Below are positions 10,080 to 21,559 of a stretch of 64,000 nt of DNA, in pieces. Under the pieces are notes generated by a model. That model ran no database searches and was not told the DNA's origin. It saw nothing but the letters and a program-made list of their open reading frames with translations. How positions within the stretch are numbered: the stretch's first letter is position 1; each line of letters opens with the position of its first letter. The position numbers and the translations under genes are program-made. The stretch comes from Begonia masoniana (lineage: Eukaryota; Streptophyta; Magnoliopsida; Cucurbitales; Begoniaceae), in contig CM039509.1 in NCBI GenBank assembly GCA_022432975.1, positions 23,467,432 through 23,531,431 of the forward strand. Reading direction: 5' to 3'.

Positions 10080-10985
10080 TCCCTCTTCTCTCTTCCCTCT
10101 TCCCTCTTCCCTCTTCGTGTTCCCTCTTCTCAGATTGCTCGTACAAAATTGCGAGCTGCCAAAGACGGTACATATATCAATGTTATGTGAGTTTTGAATT
10201 GGATATTTGGTGTATTAAATAAAAAGATATGTTTTAGAGGTAAAAAAGATAAATAAAAAAGATGAAAATTTTACGTTTTGGAGAAAAAAAAATGGCGGGG
10301 GCCGATCGATTGCCTGAAGAGGGCAATCAATCGCCAACATGTTGTCGATAAGGGAAATCAGGCAGAGAGGGTGCCGATCGATCGCGGAATTGGGGCGAGC
10401 GATCGGCTGCTGTAAGAAGAAAACGAGATTCAGAAACAGAGGGGTCACCAATCGATAGCCCTTGAGAAGCGATTGATCGCCCCTTCTGTGTAAAAGCAGA
10501 GATTTCAGATTTATAAGACGTCGATCGATCGGTTAATTTCGGCAATCGATCGCTCCTTGAATTTTTAAAGTGTAGCTGGCACGAGCTTGGCCGATCGATC
10601 GGATACCTTTGGTCGATTGATCGCCTCTCCAATGTGGTTTCTGTGATTTCACGTGAGAGAGAAAAGTGAAAAGGGTAGGTGGCTTTTAGTTGTGGTTGAT
10701 ACGTGTTCAACAGAACATGAACAATGTTTTTTCATTTTGAAAATTGGAAAACAAAGTTCAATGTTTGATAGAACATACCTGAAATGGCGATTTATGTTTG
10801 GGTCTAGGGCTCACAATTTGTCTTCGACAGTAGGGCTCGTTTCGATAGTAAACATTGGAAAATCTAGCACGTCCTAGCAAGGTGAATGTGTGATGCAGCA
10901 GCTCGCAATCCGATACGAGCGATCTGAGAAGAGGGAACACGAAGAAGGAAGAAGAATGAGGGAAGAGGGAAGAAGGAAGGGTAAT
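10080..10985. mobile_element. Inverted-repeat (foldback or MITE-like) element, left end possibly cut
   Basis: The left arm 10081-10158 and right arm 10900-10980 are inverted copies of each other, sharing TTCGTGTTCCCTCTTCTCAG and GCTCGTA...TTGCGAGCTGC, with pyrimidine-rich outer ends. The middle (about 10296-10632) holds repeated CGATCGATCG-type palindromes and GCGATTGATCGCC. No transposase-like frame is seen. LTR F abuts the left arm, so the true left end and target duplication cannot be seen. A MULE- or foldback-type non-autonomous element is the best guess. Confidence 0.6.
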
Positions 10986-11531
10986 TTGGGATTTTAGAAT
11001 TTTTAAATCTGAAAAAGAAGGTCACGCGCTCTGCACGTGATCAATTTAACGAAAAATTGAACAGAAATTTTGAATTGCAAACGGCGTATACGAATGGTCT
11101 GATTGGACAAAAAAATATTAGAAATCAAATAACAAATGACCATATACGAGAGGGTCTGAAATGAATTTTTCTCAAAAAAATTATTCAACCTAGGGAGGTA
11201 CACTTGTCATTATAGAGACAAAAAGTCAATTAATAAAATTAAGATAAATAAAAAATAAAGTAAAAGTATATATATACGCATCAGAATTTGGAGGTGGAGG
11301 GGTTATAAAAAAATTAATCCAATCAAGTGATATACACTTGTCATCATGGGTGACGAAAAGTCAATTGCTAAAATTAAAATAAATAAATTAAATAAAATAA
11401 AACTGTAAAATAATAGAAGAAATAAGATTAAACACATCAGTTTGTGTGGCAAGAAGAAATAATCTACGCGTCAGTCTTGGAATTTGGAGGTGGAAGATTC
11501 TGATGGGCAGCAGTCTGTAGTATATTGCATG
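10986..11531. repeat. AT-rich DNA with a diverged tandem duplication
   Basis: No gene is seen. Two related segments (about 11196-11310 and 11326-11500) share ACACTTGTCAT, AAAAGTCAATT, a run of AAATAAA and GAATTTGGAGGTGGA. They look like an old duplication of about 150-190 bp, or two decayed copies of one non-coding repeat. Confidence 0.6.
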
Positions 11532-11596
11532 GATGATGCGAGAATTCAAGCAGAAGCAGAGTTGACGAGGTCGTCAACAGCTCAAATAGGGGAGAA
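11532..11596 (+). pseudogene. Remnant of a D-type element 3' internal end
   Basis: This matches the last 50-60 bp of element D before its 3' LTR (19275-19334), including AGAATTCAAGCAGAAGCAG, the end of the chromodomain frame and the GGGGAGAA purine tract. It directly precedes the 5' LTR of D where host sequence would be expected. It is therefore the 3' end of a second D-type internal region, either a truncated head-to-tail neighbour or a recombination product. Confidence 0.8.
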
Positions 11597-12057
11597 TGTG
11601 AAGGTCCGGGCTTGTCCAAGGCATGTTGCCTATGGCCGCCCATGCTGCTAGGTAGATATATTTCCTTTTTTTGTAATTCTGTTGTACTCTTTTCTTTCTA
11701 TTTTTAGCAAGTGGCTCCTCGCCCACATAGCATGTCTACTCCTGCTATAGTGGAGATGGTCCGGATTGCTCTTTAGGGGGAGAGGCATGACTGCACGTAG
11801 ACCCCCCTACCCAACGTTGTAATTTGCTGCTATTCAATGAAAAGGCTTTTTACACACACTCTTTATGCATACTTTATACTCAATGATGCTCTTTTCGGTT
11901 AATCTCGCTCGCTCGTTGCTTACTCGTTAGACACAAAGCTCGCTCTAACGAAGTGGGCACTCGGTGCTGTTGGCACGCTCGTTGGCTGACCCAGTACAAG
12001 TGAGATATTGGGTGCCGCACGGTCTCGTTTACGCCCCTTAAAAGTAGGACCGTGACA
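11597..12057 (+). repeat. 5' LTR of element D
   Basis: Starts TGTGAAGGTCC and ends GACCGTGACA, 461 bp. It is the same length as the 3' copy, with scattered substitutions only. No TATA box is obvious by eye. Confidence 0.95.
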
Positions 12058-12059
12058 GT

Positions 12060-12077
12060 TGGTATCAGAGCCTAGTT
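12060..12077 (+). other. Primer-binding site of element D (initiator Met tRNA)
   Basis: TGGTATCAGAGCCTAG begins two bases after the LTR and is the usual complement of the 3' end of plant initiator tRNA-Met, which primes minus-strand synthesis. Confidence 0.9.
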
Positions 12078-12099
12078 GGCTTACAACTCGTGAGAAATC

Positions 12100-14058
12100 A
12101 TGCCGAAGAAGAGTACGATGGAAAGGCCTAGTGCACCATCAGATCAACTCAAGCGCCTCGTCAAGTTGGAAGAAGAAATACGGTATCTGCAAGACATACC
12201 AGATAACATTCGATTCATAGAAGAACGAATGAAGGAAATGTCTGAATTTCCTACCGAGATTGCGGCTATTCACAATAGGATAGACTCCATACCGATTCCA
12301 GAGCTGCTGAATCGGGTGGAGACTCTCGAATCCCGACAAGAAAAGGGAAGGGGAGTTGACACGGGAGAAAGTTCCACAGGTACAATAATCGGGGTCCTGG
12401 AGCGCGTCGATGATATCGATCTAGCTCATACCCGATTGTCTGAAACTGTGTCTCAAGTGACCGAAGACTTCAAAGCAATGTTTGATTCTCTCAGGGCTGA
12501 GATTGCCGAGATCAACATTAAACTGAACCTGACTATGAGAGCCATGGGGAGTCAGACCCAAGCTACTACTGCTGCTGAATTCAGTCGAGTGAAAATCCCC
12601 GAGCCAAAACCCTTTGGGGAAGCCCGGGATGCTAAAGAAATAGAGAATTTCATCTTCGACATGGAACAGTATTTCAAGGCCACTAAAACGGATGATGATT
12701 CGAAAGTGACCTTGGCCACAATGCATCTTACTAGTGATGCAAAACTTTGGTGGAGATCGAAATATCATGAAATCAGTAATGGCGAATGTGTGATCGATAC
12801 GTGGGAAGAACTAAAAAGGCAATTGAAGGATCAATTCTTCCCAGAAAATGTCGAGTTCAATGCCCGTAGACTACTCCGAGAACTAAAGCATACTGCAAGC
12901 ATCCGTGAATATGTCAAGCAGTTTTTGGGGCTCATGCTGAATATAAGGGATATGTCAGAAAAAGACAAGATCTTCACTTTCATCGAAGGTCTTAAACCGT
13001 GGGCCAAAACAAAATTGTATGAAAAAAGAGTGCAAAGTCTTTCAAGTGCACTTGCCGCAGCTGAGCGGTTGTTCGATTATAACTCCGAGAACCTTGGACC
13101 AAGGAAGACCGCTCCCAGTAGCTCAAACTCCACTAAATCCCAGAAACCGAACGCTGGAATAGTTGAAAAGAAACAATTTGTCCCAAGAGAAGGCTACGAA
13201 GCACCAAGGAATGGCAACAACCAACGAAACACAAATAGGCCTATGTCATGTTTTCTATGCAAGGGACCTCATCGAGTAGCTGAGTGTCCGCATAGATCGG
13301 CCTTAACTGCCTTACAAGCTTCAGTTCGGGATGACAACCTAGTTCAAGAAGTTGTTGAAGAAGAATCCACAGAACTTGCCGAAGTTGGGACTATGACTTT
13401 CTTATCAGCTGTACAACAACAGATGGAGGAATTAAAGAAGATCCCAGATAAGGGTCTTATGTATGTGGAGTCCTTCATTAATGGCAGATCTACTAAAAGT
13501 ACAATGATAGACTCGAGAGCTACTCATAACTTCATTATAGAAAAAGAAGCCCGCCGTCTTTGTCTAAAGCTAGAAAAGAATGATGGGAGGATGAAAACAG
13601 TGAATGGAAAAGCGATGCCGGTACTTGGGATTGTAAAGAGAGCCCAGTTGAAACTCAGCTCATGGACAGGTCTCATTGACTTCGTATTAGCTCAGTTGGA
13701 TGACTTTGATGCTATCTTGGGGATGGAGTTCTTGATGGAACATAAAGTCATCCAAATGCCCTCAGCGAAATGTTTGATAATCACCAGTAACAACCCGACC
13801 GTTGTTCCTGCAATTCTGAAACAACCAAATGTCACCAACACAAAGATGCTCTCTGCTATGCAATTCAAGAAAGGGCTGAAACACGATGATCCAACTTATA
13901 TAGTCGTTCTGTTGGAGTTAAGTACAAAAAAGGAAGAAGTGATACGTCCTGAAATCTCAAAAGTCCTAGAAGAGTTCAGGAATGTCATGCCTGAGTGTTT
14001 ACCCAAGACGTTACCTCCAAGAAGGGACATCGATCATCAGATTGAATTGAACCACTAA
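12100..14058 (+). pseudogene. gag-pro: Element D Gag-protease, 652 residues
   Basis: The ATG at 12100 follows the primer site by about 25 bp. Residues 1-140 are charged and heptad-like (coiled coil). The gag core follows with KLWWRSKYHEI at about 220 and FFPENVE at about 245. A CCHC-like knuckle CFLCKGPHRVAEC lies near 384-396. The protease motif reads DSRATHNF where DSGATHNF is expected, a G-to-A change at the catalytic triplet, so the protease is probably dead. TAA at 14056-14058 interrupts the frame just before the RT; the frame continues open after it. Confidence 0.9.
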
Positions 14059-15105
14059 TCCAATTCTCCTGCAAAGGCCCCATATAGAATGGCTCTGCCA
14101 GAATTAGCAGAATTAAGAAAGCAATTGGATGAACTACTAGAATCTGGATTTATCAGACCTGCTAAAGCACCTTTTGGAGCACCCATATTGTTTCAAAAGA
14201 AAAAGGATGGAAGTCTGCGAATGTGTATAGACTACCGGGCACTCAATAAAATCACAGTGCGCAACAAGTATCCCATTCCGCTCATTACTGACCTTTTTGA
14301 TCAATTATATAAAGCAAAGTACTTCACCAAGCTTGATCTGCGATCAGGTTATTATCAAGTAAGGATTGCAGAAGGGGATGAACCCAAGACAAAGTGTGTA
14401 ACAAGGTATGGAGCCTTTGAGTTCTTGGTGATGCCCTTCGGACTCACGAACGCTCCTGCAACTTTCTACACCCTCATGAATCGAGTATTTCATGAGTACC
14501 TTGACAAGTTCGTGGTAGTGTACCTCGACGACATTGTGGTATACAGCGAAACGCTGGAAGAGCACAAGGCGCACCTTCGTTTGGTTTTCGAGAAGCTAAG
14601 AGAAAACCAATTATATGTGAAGAAGGAAAATTGCTCTTTTGCTCAGGAGAGCGTCGAATTCCTCGGCCATATTGTTGAGCAAGGTCGTCTTCGCATGGAC
14701 CCAGGAAAGATAAGTGCTGTCAAAAGTTGGAAGACCCCGACATCTGTCACCGAACTGCGTTCCTTCCTCGGGCTTGCTAATTATTACAGACGCTTTGTGG
14801 AAGGATTTTCGAAGAGAGCTGCACCTCTAACGGAACTCTTAAAGAAAGGAGTACCTTGGGAGTGGAACTCCGAATGTCAAAAATCTTTTGCTGACTTGAA
14901 AGCAGCTATGATACAAGAGCCTGTACTCGCATTAGCAGATGTCACTCAGCCATTTGAAGTGGCAACTGATGCCTCAGATTTTGCTTTAGGAGGAGTCCTT
15001 ATGCAGAATGGTCATCCTGTTGCCTTCGAAAGTCGCAAGTTAAAGGAAGCAGAGAGGAAGTACATTGCTTCCGAGAAAGAAATGCTAGCGGTAGTGCATT
15101 GTCTA
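14059..15105 (+). pseudogene. pol: Element D reverse transcriptase and start of RNase H
   Basis: In frame with gag-pro after its TAA. Blocks visible are [36 protein letters not shown] and the catalytic [13 protein letters not shown] (YLDD). RNase H starts with [12 protein letters not shown] and reaches [11 protein letters not shown], where a solo LTR is inserted after 15105. The frame resumes at 17600 (RMWRQYLLGSKF) once one copy of GTCTA is removed, showing that the insertion hit an open reading frame. Confidence 0.93.
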
Positions 15106-16050
15106 TGTAATATCCAGCTTTTCTGGATATTATTATTTTAATATATATTGGTATTTTTGTAAATATGTCAAATCAAGCCCGTTTCACGAAAAGAGAGCAC
15201 CATTATGATCCTAATTATTAATATGGATTTTAAGGAAATTATGAGAATTTTCGGAGATTAAACGCTATATTCCGAGTAATTACATTTCTCGTAATATAGA
15301 AGACGTTCTCGTAAAAATAGCAAACGAGCTCCGTTTTTCGAACGGATAGTTTTGTTAGATCCTAAATAATAAGTTGGACATATTGTTGAAATAAGGAAAT
15401 TTGGTGAACCCGAATAGTTGGACGATTAACGAACCGAATGACGAAACGAATATAAAAACTATGGAAGGGCATTTTAGTAATTTGCAAAACCAAAATTTAT
15501 AAAATTAACCAAAATCCCTTTTCTCTTCATTTCCTCTCTTCCTTCGTGATTTCCAGAGAGCTTCTCTCTGCTCTCTCCCTCTGGTCGCCGACGCCGATCA
15601 ACGATCCGACCTCCGTTCTCCTCCGTTTCTCTTCCGTTCTTCGTGATTCTTCCTCCTCTTGCTACCCTAGGTATGAACCTACGATCTTAGAGTGTTTATT
15701 TTGATTTCTACGAAGTTTAAATAATTAGGGTTTCGATCGATTTTCGTTAAAAACGCGAATTAGGGTTCGTAATTAATAGGTTAGCCTTGATTAAGTATAT
15801 ATTAAACGTATTTGACGTTATTGGACGAAGTTAAATTGAATTGGGGAAAAACGTTAAATTCGAGAATTTAGGGATTTTCGAGAAAGGTTCGTGAATTGTG
15901 ATTTTGAACCATCGAGCGTGAATTGGTCGTTTAAACGTCTCGATTAATTAAGTTAGAACTTTAGGAAAGTTCCTTAGTTAAGAATTTTATTAAATTGGAC
16001 AATTGGGAGTTCTGATGTGTCATATTGACAATATTGTGAATTTGCCTCAG

Positions 16051-16635
16051 ACAAACGACGCTCGTGGATGGAGCTTGAGCTGCTTTGGACACGAGGTAAG
16101 TTCTCGTGATCTTTTCTGGCCGATTGGCCTACACCGTACTTCGATGTAGCGTTGAGGATCTTGTGGATTGTTTGTTTTAAATTGCTTTGGTGGGTAGTTA
16201 GGTTTTAAATCTTTATAGGTTATTTTATTTCGGTCTTGATGGTACGTATGCTTGGTTGTTTATTGTATGTTAATGTCTGTTCATGCATCACGTGTTTTTA
16301 AAGATCATGAAAAATGAATTCTGCACGATGTTTTAAAGTAAATGCAAAGAAAAGATGACCCTTCGGTATATAGTTTAAATGGCCCTTCGGTATACAGTTT
16401 ATAGCAAAGCAAAGCAAAGCACAGTTTATAGTAAAGCAAAGCAAAGCAAAGCACAGTTTATAGTAAAGCAAAGCAAAGTAAAGTAAAGAAAACAATGCAT
16501 GATTTACAGATTCATATGCACAGCACGTATTTGCATTTACTAGAGCTTACTGAGATTTTTTTATCTCATAGATGTCTGTATGGTGTAGGTGACATAGATC
16601 CAGGTAAGGACGACGTTCCTCCTTCTGATGTTTGA
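16051..16635 (+). other. Candidate split small reading frame in the 15106 solo LTR
   Basis: Segment 16051-16095 (45 nt, acceptor CCTCAG, donor AG|GTAAGT at 16096) and segment 16589-16635 (acceptor GGTGTAG, TGA at 16633-16635) join in the same phase as in element A. The product reads MELELLWTRG then DIDPGKDDVPPSDV and stop. Here the first residue is a true ATG, giving a possible 24-residue acidic peptide. This is inference from splice consensus and comparison with other LTRs. Confidence 0.4.
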
Positions 16636-17117
16636 GGCGGTTGATGGATGATGGCCCGTGGGAGTGCGCTGGGCAGTCGAGGCGCGTTTTGACCCGTCGG
16701 GGAAGTATTTTGGGATTTTTGTGATGTTTGGCTGATGTTAATTTGTATAGAACATATTAGGATTCTTGGTCTGGTAGTTGATAGGTTTACTTTTGACGTT
16801 TCAAATGTTTTGGTAATCGTATTTAAAATGTTTTGTTAAGTCTTTTATTTGAATGTTACAGAAAATGTTTTGAAATGTTTTTAGGTTGTTACGGATAAGC
16901 TCGGTTTTTAGAGCTATCCACGCAGTGGATTTCGCAGAGTCCGTTGCAAGTCGATTGAGTTTAGATTACAAGTGTTTATGGTAATTGCTGAGAATATGGT
17001 GTAATGAAAGGAGAAATCGGTAGAGAATTGTGACAGAGTTGCTCTCTGGAATCGGATTCCAGAGAGATTAAAGTTGGAAGTTTTGGAGTGTTGGCTCTCT
17101 GGAAATTTCAGAGAGCC

Positions 17118-17345
17118 ATAGTTGGATGATGGCTGCAGTGCAGCGATCAGGCGATGCAGCAATGCAGCGACTGATCGCTGCTTGCTGCAGCATCTGCAGT
17201 GCACGATCGCTGCAACAATGCAGCGATCGAGCGCTGCATGCTGCAGCAACTGCAGCGCGCGATCGCTGCAGCAATGCAGCGATCGAGCACTGCTTGCCGC
17301 AGCAACTGCAGCGCTCAGTCGCTGCGTTAAGCAGCGACTGATCGC
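17118..17345 (+). repeat. Palindrome-rich array (GCAGCGATCGCTGC core)
   Basis: Repeated units on GCAGCGATC, GATCGCTGC and CTGCAGCA form overlapping hairpins through about 230 bp. It occupies the same LTR position as the GGCGAT/ATCGCC array in element A but has a different sequence apart from the GCGAT/ATCGC core. Open frames rich in Ala, Ser and Cys across it are by-products of the repeat. Confidence 0.88.
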
Positions 17346-17599
17346 TGCTCTCTTTTCTCGGCAAATGCCGATTATGCCCTCCCCTCTTTTCTGTTCTGTT
17401 TTTAAATGTTTTTTATATTAAATTTTATGTTTTTTAAATGATTTAAAGATTGGATTTTAATTCCGACTTCAATTTCGGTTCAAATTCCGAGTAAAGTTTT
17501 GTTTAAAGTAATAAGCTAAAGATATAAGCATAAAGTGTAAAAATGAAAATGAAAAATTTATACGGGTAAATGGGTACAATATTGGGGCGTTACAGTCTA

Positions 17600-19303
17600 C
17601 GCATGTGGAGGCAGTATCTACTTGGGTCTAAGTTCATTGTGAGAACAGACAACAGCTCAATCTGTCACTTCTTTGAACAACCAAAGCTCTCAGCCAAGCA
17701 AGTGCGTTGGCACGAACTGATTTCAGAGTTTGATTTTAGCTTTGAACACAAGTCAGGCCAGAGTAATCGCGTGGATGATGCATTAAGTCGAAAGGCCGAA
17801 TGCGCGTGTCTATGTTATCTATCTCAGCTTCAAGCAAGTAAAGTTAACGGACCATTGAAAGATTGTATTCGAGATAATCTTCAAAATGACCCCGGAGCTC
17901 AAGCTGTCATACAACTTGTGAAGGAAGGAAAGACTCGGCAGTTCTGGATCGAAGATGACTTACTCTTCACCAAGGGAAACCGTTTGTATGTGCCCCGAAG
18001 CAATAATTTGCGGCGTGTTCTTCTGCGAGAATGCCATGATACCCTGTGGCCTGGTCATGCTGGATGGCAGCGTACCTATGCTCTCTTGAAAAAAGGATAC
18101 TACTGGCCGCAAATCAAGGTTGACGTTATGCAGTACACCAAAACTTGTCTTGTGTGCCAACAAGATAAAGTTGAAAGAAACAAGGTTGCTGGACTACTAG
18201 AGCCATTGCCTGTACCAAAAATGCCTTGGGAAAGTGTTTCCTTGGATTTCATCACCAATTTGCCGTCTGCCAATGACTTTGAAGCGATACTGGTGATCGT
18301 CGACAGGTTTTCCAAGTATGCCACGTTCATTGCAGCTCCGAAGCACTGCCCCGCAGAGACGACTGCCCAACTCTTCTTCAAACACATTGTAAAGTTGTGG
18401 GGAATTCCTCAAAGCATCGTCAGTGACAGGGATCCTCGATTCACAGGGTCTTTTTGGGTCGAATTATTCAATTTACTTGGGTCAAGTCTCAACATATCTT
18501 CTAGTTACCATCCTCAAACAGACGGCCAAACAGAACGCTTCAACAGCTTACTGGAGGAATATCTATGCCACTTCATCAATACAAATCAAAAGAATTGGCC
18601 CAGTTTACTCGACGTAGCACAATTCAGCTTCAACTGTCAGAAGAGTTCTTCAACGGGGATGAGTCCATTCGAAATAGTCTGCGGGAGGCAACCCATCATG
18701 CCCCACACGTTGGAGCAGCCATATTTGGGGAAGAATCCAAAAGCATACAACTTCTCCAAAGAATGGAAGCAGAATACGGAAATAGCTCATGCTTACTTAG
18801 AACGTGCCTCTAAACATATGAAGAAGTGGGCAGATAAGAAGCGGCGACCAATGAAGTTCATGGCTGGAGACTTTGTGTTGGTTAAGTTGTTACCTGAACA
18901 ACTTCAATTCAGAGGAAAGAAGGACAGGCGACTTGTTAGAAAATACGAAGGCCCCATTGAAGTCATAGATAAAGTCGGAAAAGCCTCCTACAGAGTTAAT
19001 CTTCCAGCGTGGCTCAAAATTCACCCTGTCATCCATGTCAACAATTTAAAGCCCTACCATGCAGACGACAAAGATGAAGAGAGGAACGACATCACCAGAC
19101 CAAATATCTCTACCAGCAACTACAAGAAGAAAGAAGTTTAAGAAGTCCTCGCAGAGCGGAACGTCAACATCGGGCGACGACAGTACCAGGAGTATCTGAT
19201 AAGATGGAAGGGACTTGGAGACGACGAGGTATCTTGGGAGAAGCAAGAAGATTTGGAAGACTCAGCAAAGATGATCAGAGAATTCAAGCAGAAGCAGAGT
19301 TGA
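17600..19303 (+). pseudogene. pol: Element D RNase H, integrase and chromodomain
   Basis: RNase H ends with RTDNSSICHFF and RVDDALSRK. The integrase has the zinc domain (H...H, CLVCQQDK), core motifs [20 protein letters not shown] and HPQTDGQTERFN, and a C-terminal GPIEVIDKVG module. TAA at 19139-19141 breaks the frame just before the chromodomain. The same frame then continues from 19142 with YQEYLIRWKGLGDDEVSWE, a canonical chromodomain, and ends TGA 19301-19303. The chromodomain would target integration to heterochromatin. Confidence 0.92.
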
Positions 19304-19334
19304 CGAGGTCGTCAACAGCTCAAATAGGGGAGAA

Positions 19335-19795
19335 TGTCAAGGTCCGGGCTTGTTCAAGGCATGTTGCCTATGGCCGCCCACGCTGCTAGGTAGATTTATT
19401 TCCTTTTTTTGTAATTCTGTTGTACTCTTTTCTTTCTATTTTTAGCAAGTGACTCCTCGCCCACATAGCATGTCTACTCCTGCTATAGTGGAGATGGTCC
19501 AGATTGCTCTTTAGGGGGAGAGGCATGACTGCACGTAGACCCCCCTACCCAACGTTGTAATTTGCTGCTATTCAATGAAAAGGCTTTTTACACACACTCT
19601 TTATGCATACTTTATACTCAATGATGCTCTTTTCGGTTAATCTCGCTCGCTCGTTGCTTACTCGTTAGACACAAAGCTCGCTCTAACAAAGTGGACACTC
19701 GGTGCCGTTGGCACGCTCGTTGGCTGACCCAGTACAAGTGAGATATTGGGTGCCGCACGGTCTCATTTATGCCCCTTAAAAGTAGGACCGTGACA
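19335..19795 (+). repeat. 3' LTR of element D
   Basis: Starts TGTCAAGGTCC after the GGGGAGAA purine tract and ends GACCGTGACA, 461 bp. It differs from the 5' copy at about ten scattered sites, so the insertion is old but not ancient. Confidence 0.95.
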
Positions 19796-20542
19796 TGAGG
19801 CGTGACACATGTATAGAGAGAGAAAATGACTGTAGAACTAGAGAGATGAAAAAATGTGAACTTTTCATCTTCTTGATTTTTTCAAACATTTAAAATAATA
19901 TATATCGTTAAAAGAAATTTAAGGTAATATCATTAAAAGAAATTCAAGGAGTGCAAATACCTTTAAAAGAAATTTATATAATTAAAAGAAAATCCATTAA
20001 AAGAAATTTAATAAAAGAAATTCAAGTATCAATTCATACCATTAAAAGAAAATTTATTAAAAGAAATTCATTAATTAAAATAAAATTCATTAAAATAAAT
20101 TTATTAAAAGAAAGTTATTCATACCATTATTAAAAGAAAATTCATTAAAAGAAATTATATTTGCATGTAAAATTTGAAAGATATTAATATAAGATAAAGA
20201 TAAAAAATAAAATAAATAAAATATAAAAACAAATCAATAAAAAAATAAAATTTGATAAAAACAAAAATATTATCAAATTAAATTTAAAGTTCAAATTTGT
20301 AAATTATAAAATGAATTAAAATAAATCAAATGTTAAAAGAAAATTTAGAAAAAAAAAGTTTAATAAAAATTATATTTGAATATCAAAATAATAAATTACA
20401 AAATGAAAATAAAATATTAAAAGAAAACTCAATAACAAAATTTGGTAAAAAATAAAATTATTATTAAATTACTTTTGAAAGTGAAAATGATAAATTACAA
20501 AATAAAAATAAAATAATTTAAAATGATATTAAATAAATCTAA
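19796..20542. repeat. AT-rich host DNA with irregular TTAAAAGAAA motif
   Basis: A very AT-rich stretch contains about fifteen irregular copies of TTAAAAGAAA(TT) between about 19905 and 20160, followed by A/T-rich non-repetitive sequence. No credible gene is seen. It is continuous with 43553 onward if element C and one TCTAA are removed. Confidence 0.7.
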
Positions 20543-21508
20543 TGTAACACCCGGCAATTTTGCCTATGTAATTTTTCCCCGAATCATTTATAGGATGAAT
20601 TTTTACATTAATAATAATGTATGTTTAATGACTTGTCGGATTGTTTAATGAAAAAGCCAATTCGATGAACTAATTAGAGATTTAGTTAAAAAAAAAACAA
20701 TGGAAGGGCAAAATAAGAAGCCAATTAAGGTTGGTAGGAGGAAGCCAATGGTTGAATGACACTTGGCAAACTTATTAAAGAAGACAAGCTTCCTCTCTTC
20801 TCTTCACTCCTACGTGAATTACTTTTCCTTCTCATTTTCTCTCCACTCCTCTCTGTTTTCTCTCTTTCACACTACAAACGTCCATCGAAGCTCCTTCGAT
20901 CTCCTCAGTTTTCTTCTATTTCTCTGCCTAAGGTTCGCGAATCGCCGAAGACATATACACGTACAAGCTTGCTGCATTTCAGACAACAGGTAAGTTCATG
21001 CGTATAAGTTGGCCCTTAAGGCCCTACAGCACGGAGATACTAGGTTTTTGGTTGTCGGGTAGTTAAGTGGTAGGTTAAGTCTGAAGTTGAAATTGTTTGT
21101 TTCTGTCTTTGCTTGTTATCCTGTTTTCTGTTCTGCTTGTCATCCTGTAGCCTGTTTATGTTATGTTTAAGCACAATGAATGTCCATGCATACACGTTTT
21201 CTGGAAAACTATGCAAATGTCTTTATAGCACCAGATTTGAAGTTATAAAAGTTAAAATGTGAATGTAATGTATGATTAAGTGTGGACGATGACTGACATC
21301 CTGTCATGTACTCCTGTTATGTCCTGTTGAGGCATGCACTCCTGTTGCGCCTGCTCCTCTTCCCACTTATACCTTCCCGTCCAGTGAAAATGTAATGTAA
21401 TGTAATGAAATGTCCATGTATTTCGAAAGTTCATGCATAGCATATGCATCACTGCATTTCATGTCCTTACTGAGCTTTAGGCTCATAGTTGAACTCCTTG
21501 TTGTAAGT

Positions 21509-21559
21509 ATGAATCCTCCAGATAAGGACTTTGTGCCTCAAGATGATGAGTTGATGTAG
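21509..21559 (+). other. Acidic 16-codon frame in element C 5' LTR
   Basis: ATG-started frame reading MNPPDKDFVPQDDELM and stop, positioned like the terminal exon of the other long LTRs. The 3' LTR counterpart (41965-42015) reads MDPPDEDFVPQDDELM. Translation is unproven. Confidence 0.3.

Larger units (their letters stand above)
15106..17594 (+). mobile_element. Solo LTR of family 1 inserted in element D
   Basis: It starts TGTAATATCCAGC and ends GGGGCGTTACA (2489 bp), flanked by perfect GTCTA duplications (15101-15105, 17595-17599). There is no internal region, so it is the product of LTR-LTR recombination. It is homologous to the LTR of element A over most of its length but carries a different palindrome array. 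A TATA-like TATAAAAA lies at 15451-15458. Confidence 0.96.
11597..19795 (+). mobile_element. Element D: short-LTR Ty3/gypsy chromovirus, split by a solo LTR
   Basis: Two 461-bp LTRs (11597-12057 and 19335-19795), differing at roughly ten positions by eye, flank a single gag-pol frame ending in a canonical chromodomain. Coding is interrupted at 15106-17594 by a solo LTR of family 1. Small LTRs, the coiled-coil Gag N-terminus and the chromodomain suggest the Galadriel or Reina side of the chromoviruses; I lean to Galadriel without certainty. No matching target duplication is visible because a D-type remnant precedes the 5' LTR. Confidence 0.92.

Noticed and set aside
10986..11531. tRNA or small RNA gene in the AT-rich stretch
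   Set aside because: No cloverleaf, no B-box-like GGTTCGA motif and no conserved stem seen by eye.
17122..17421. Ala/Cys/Ser-rich frames across 17068-17421 on both strands
   Set aside because: By-products of the GCAGCGATC palindrome array, open on both strands because the repeat lacks stops.
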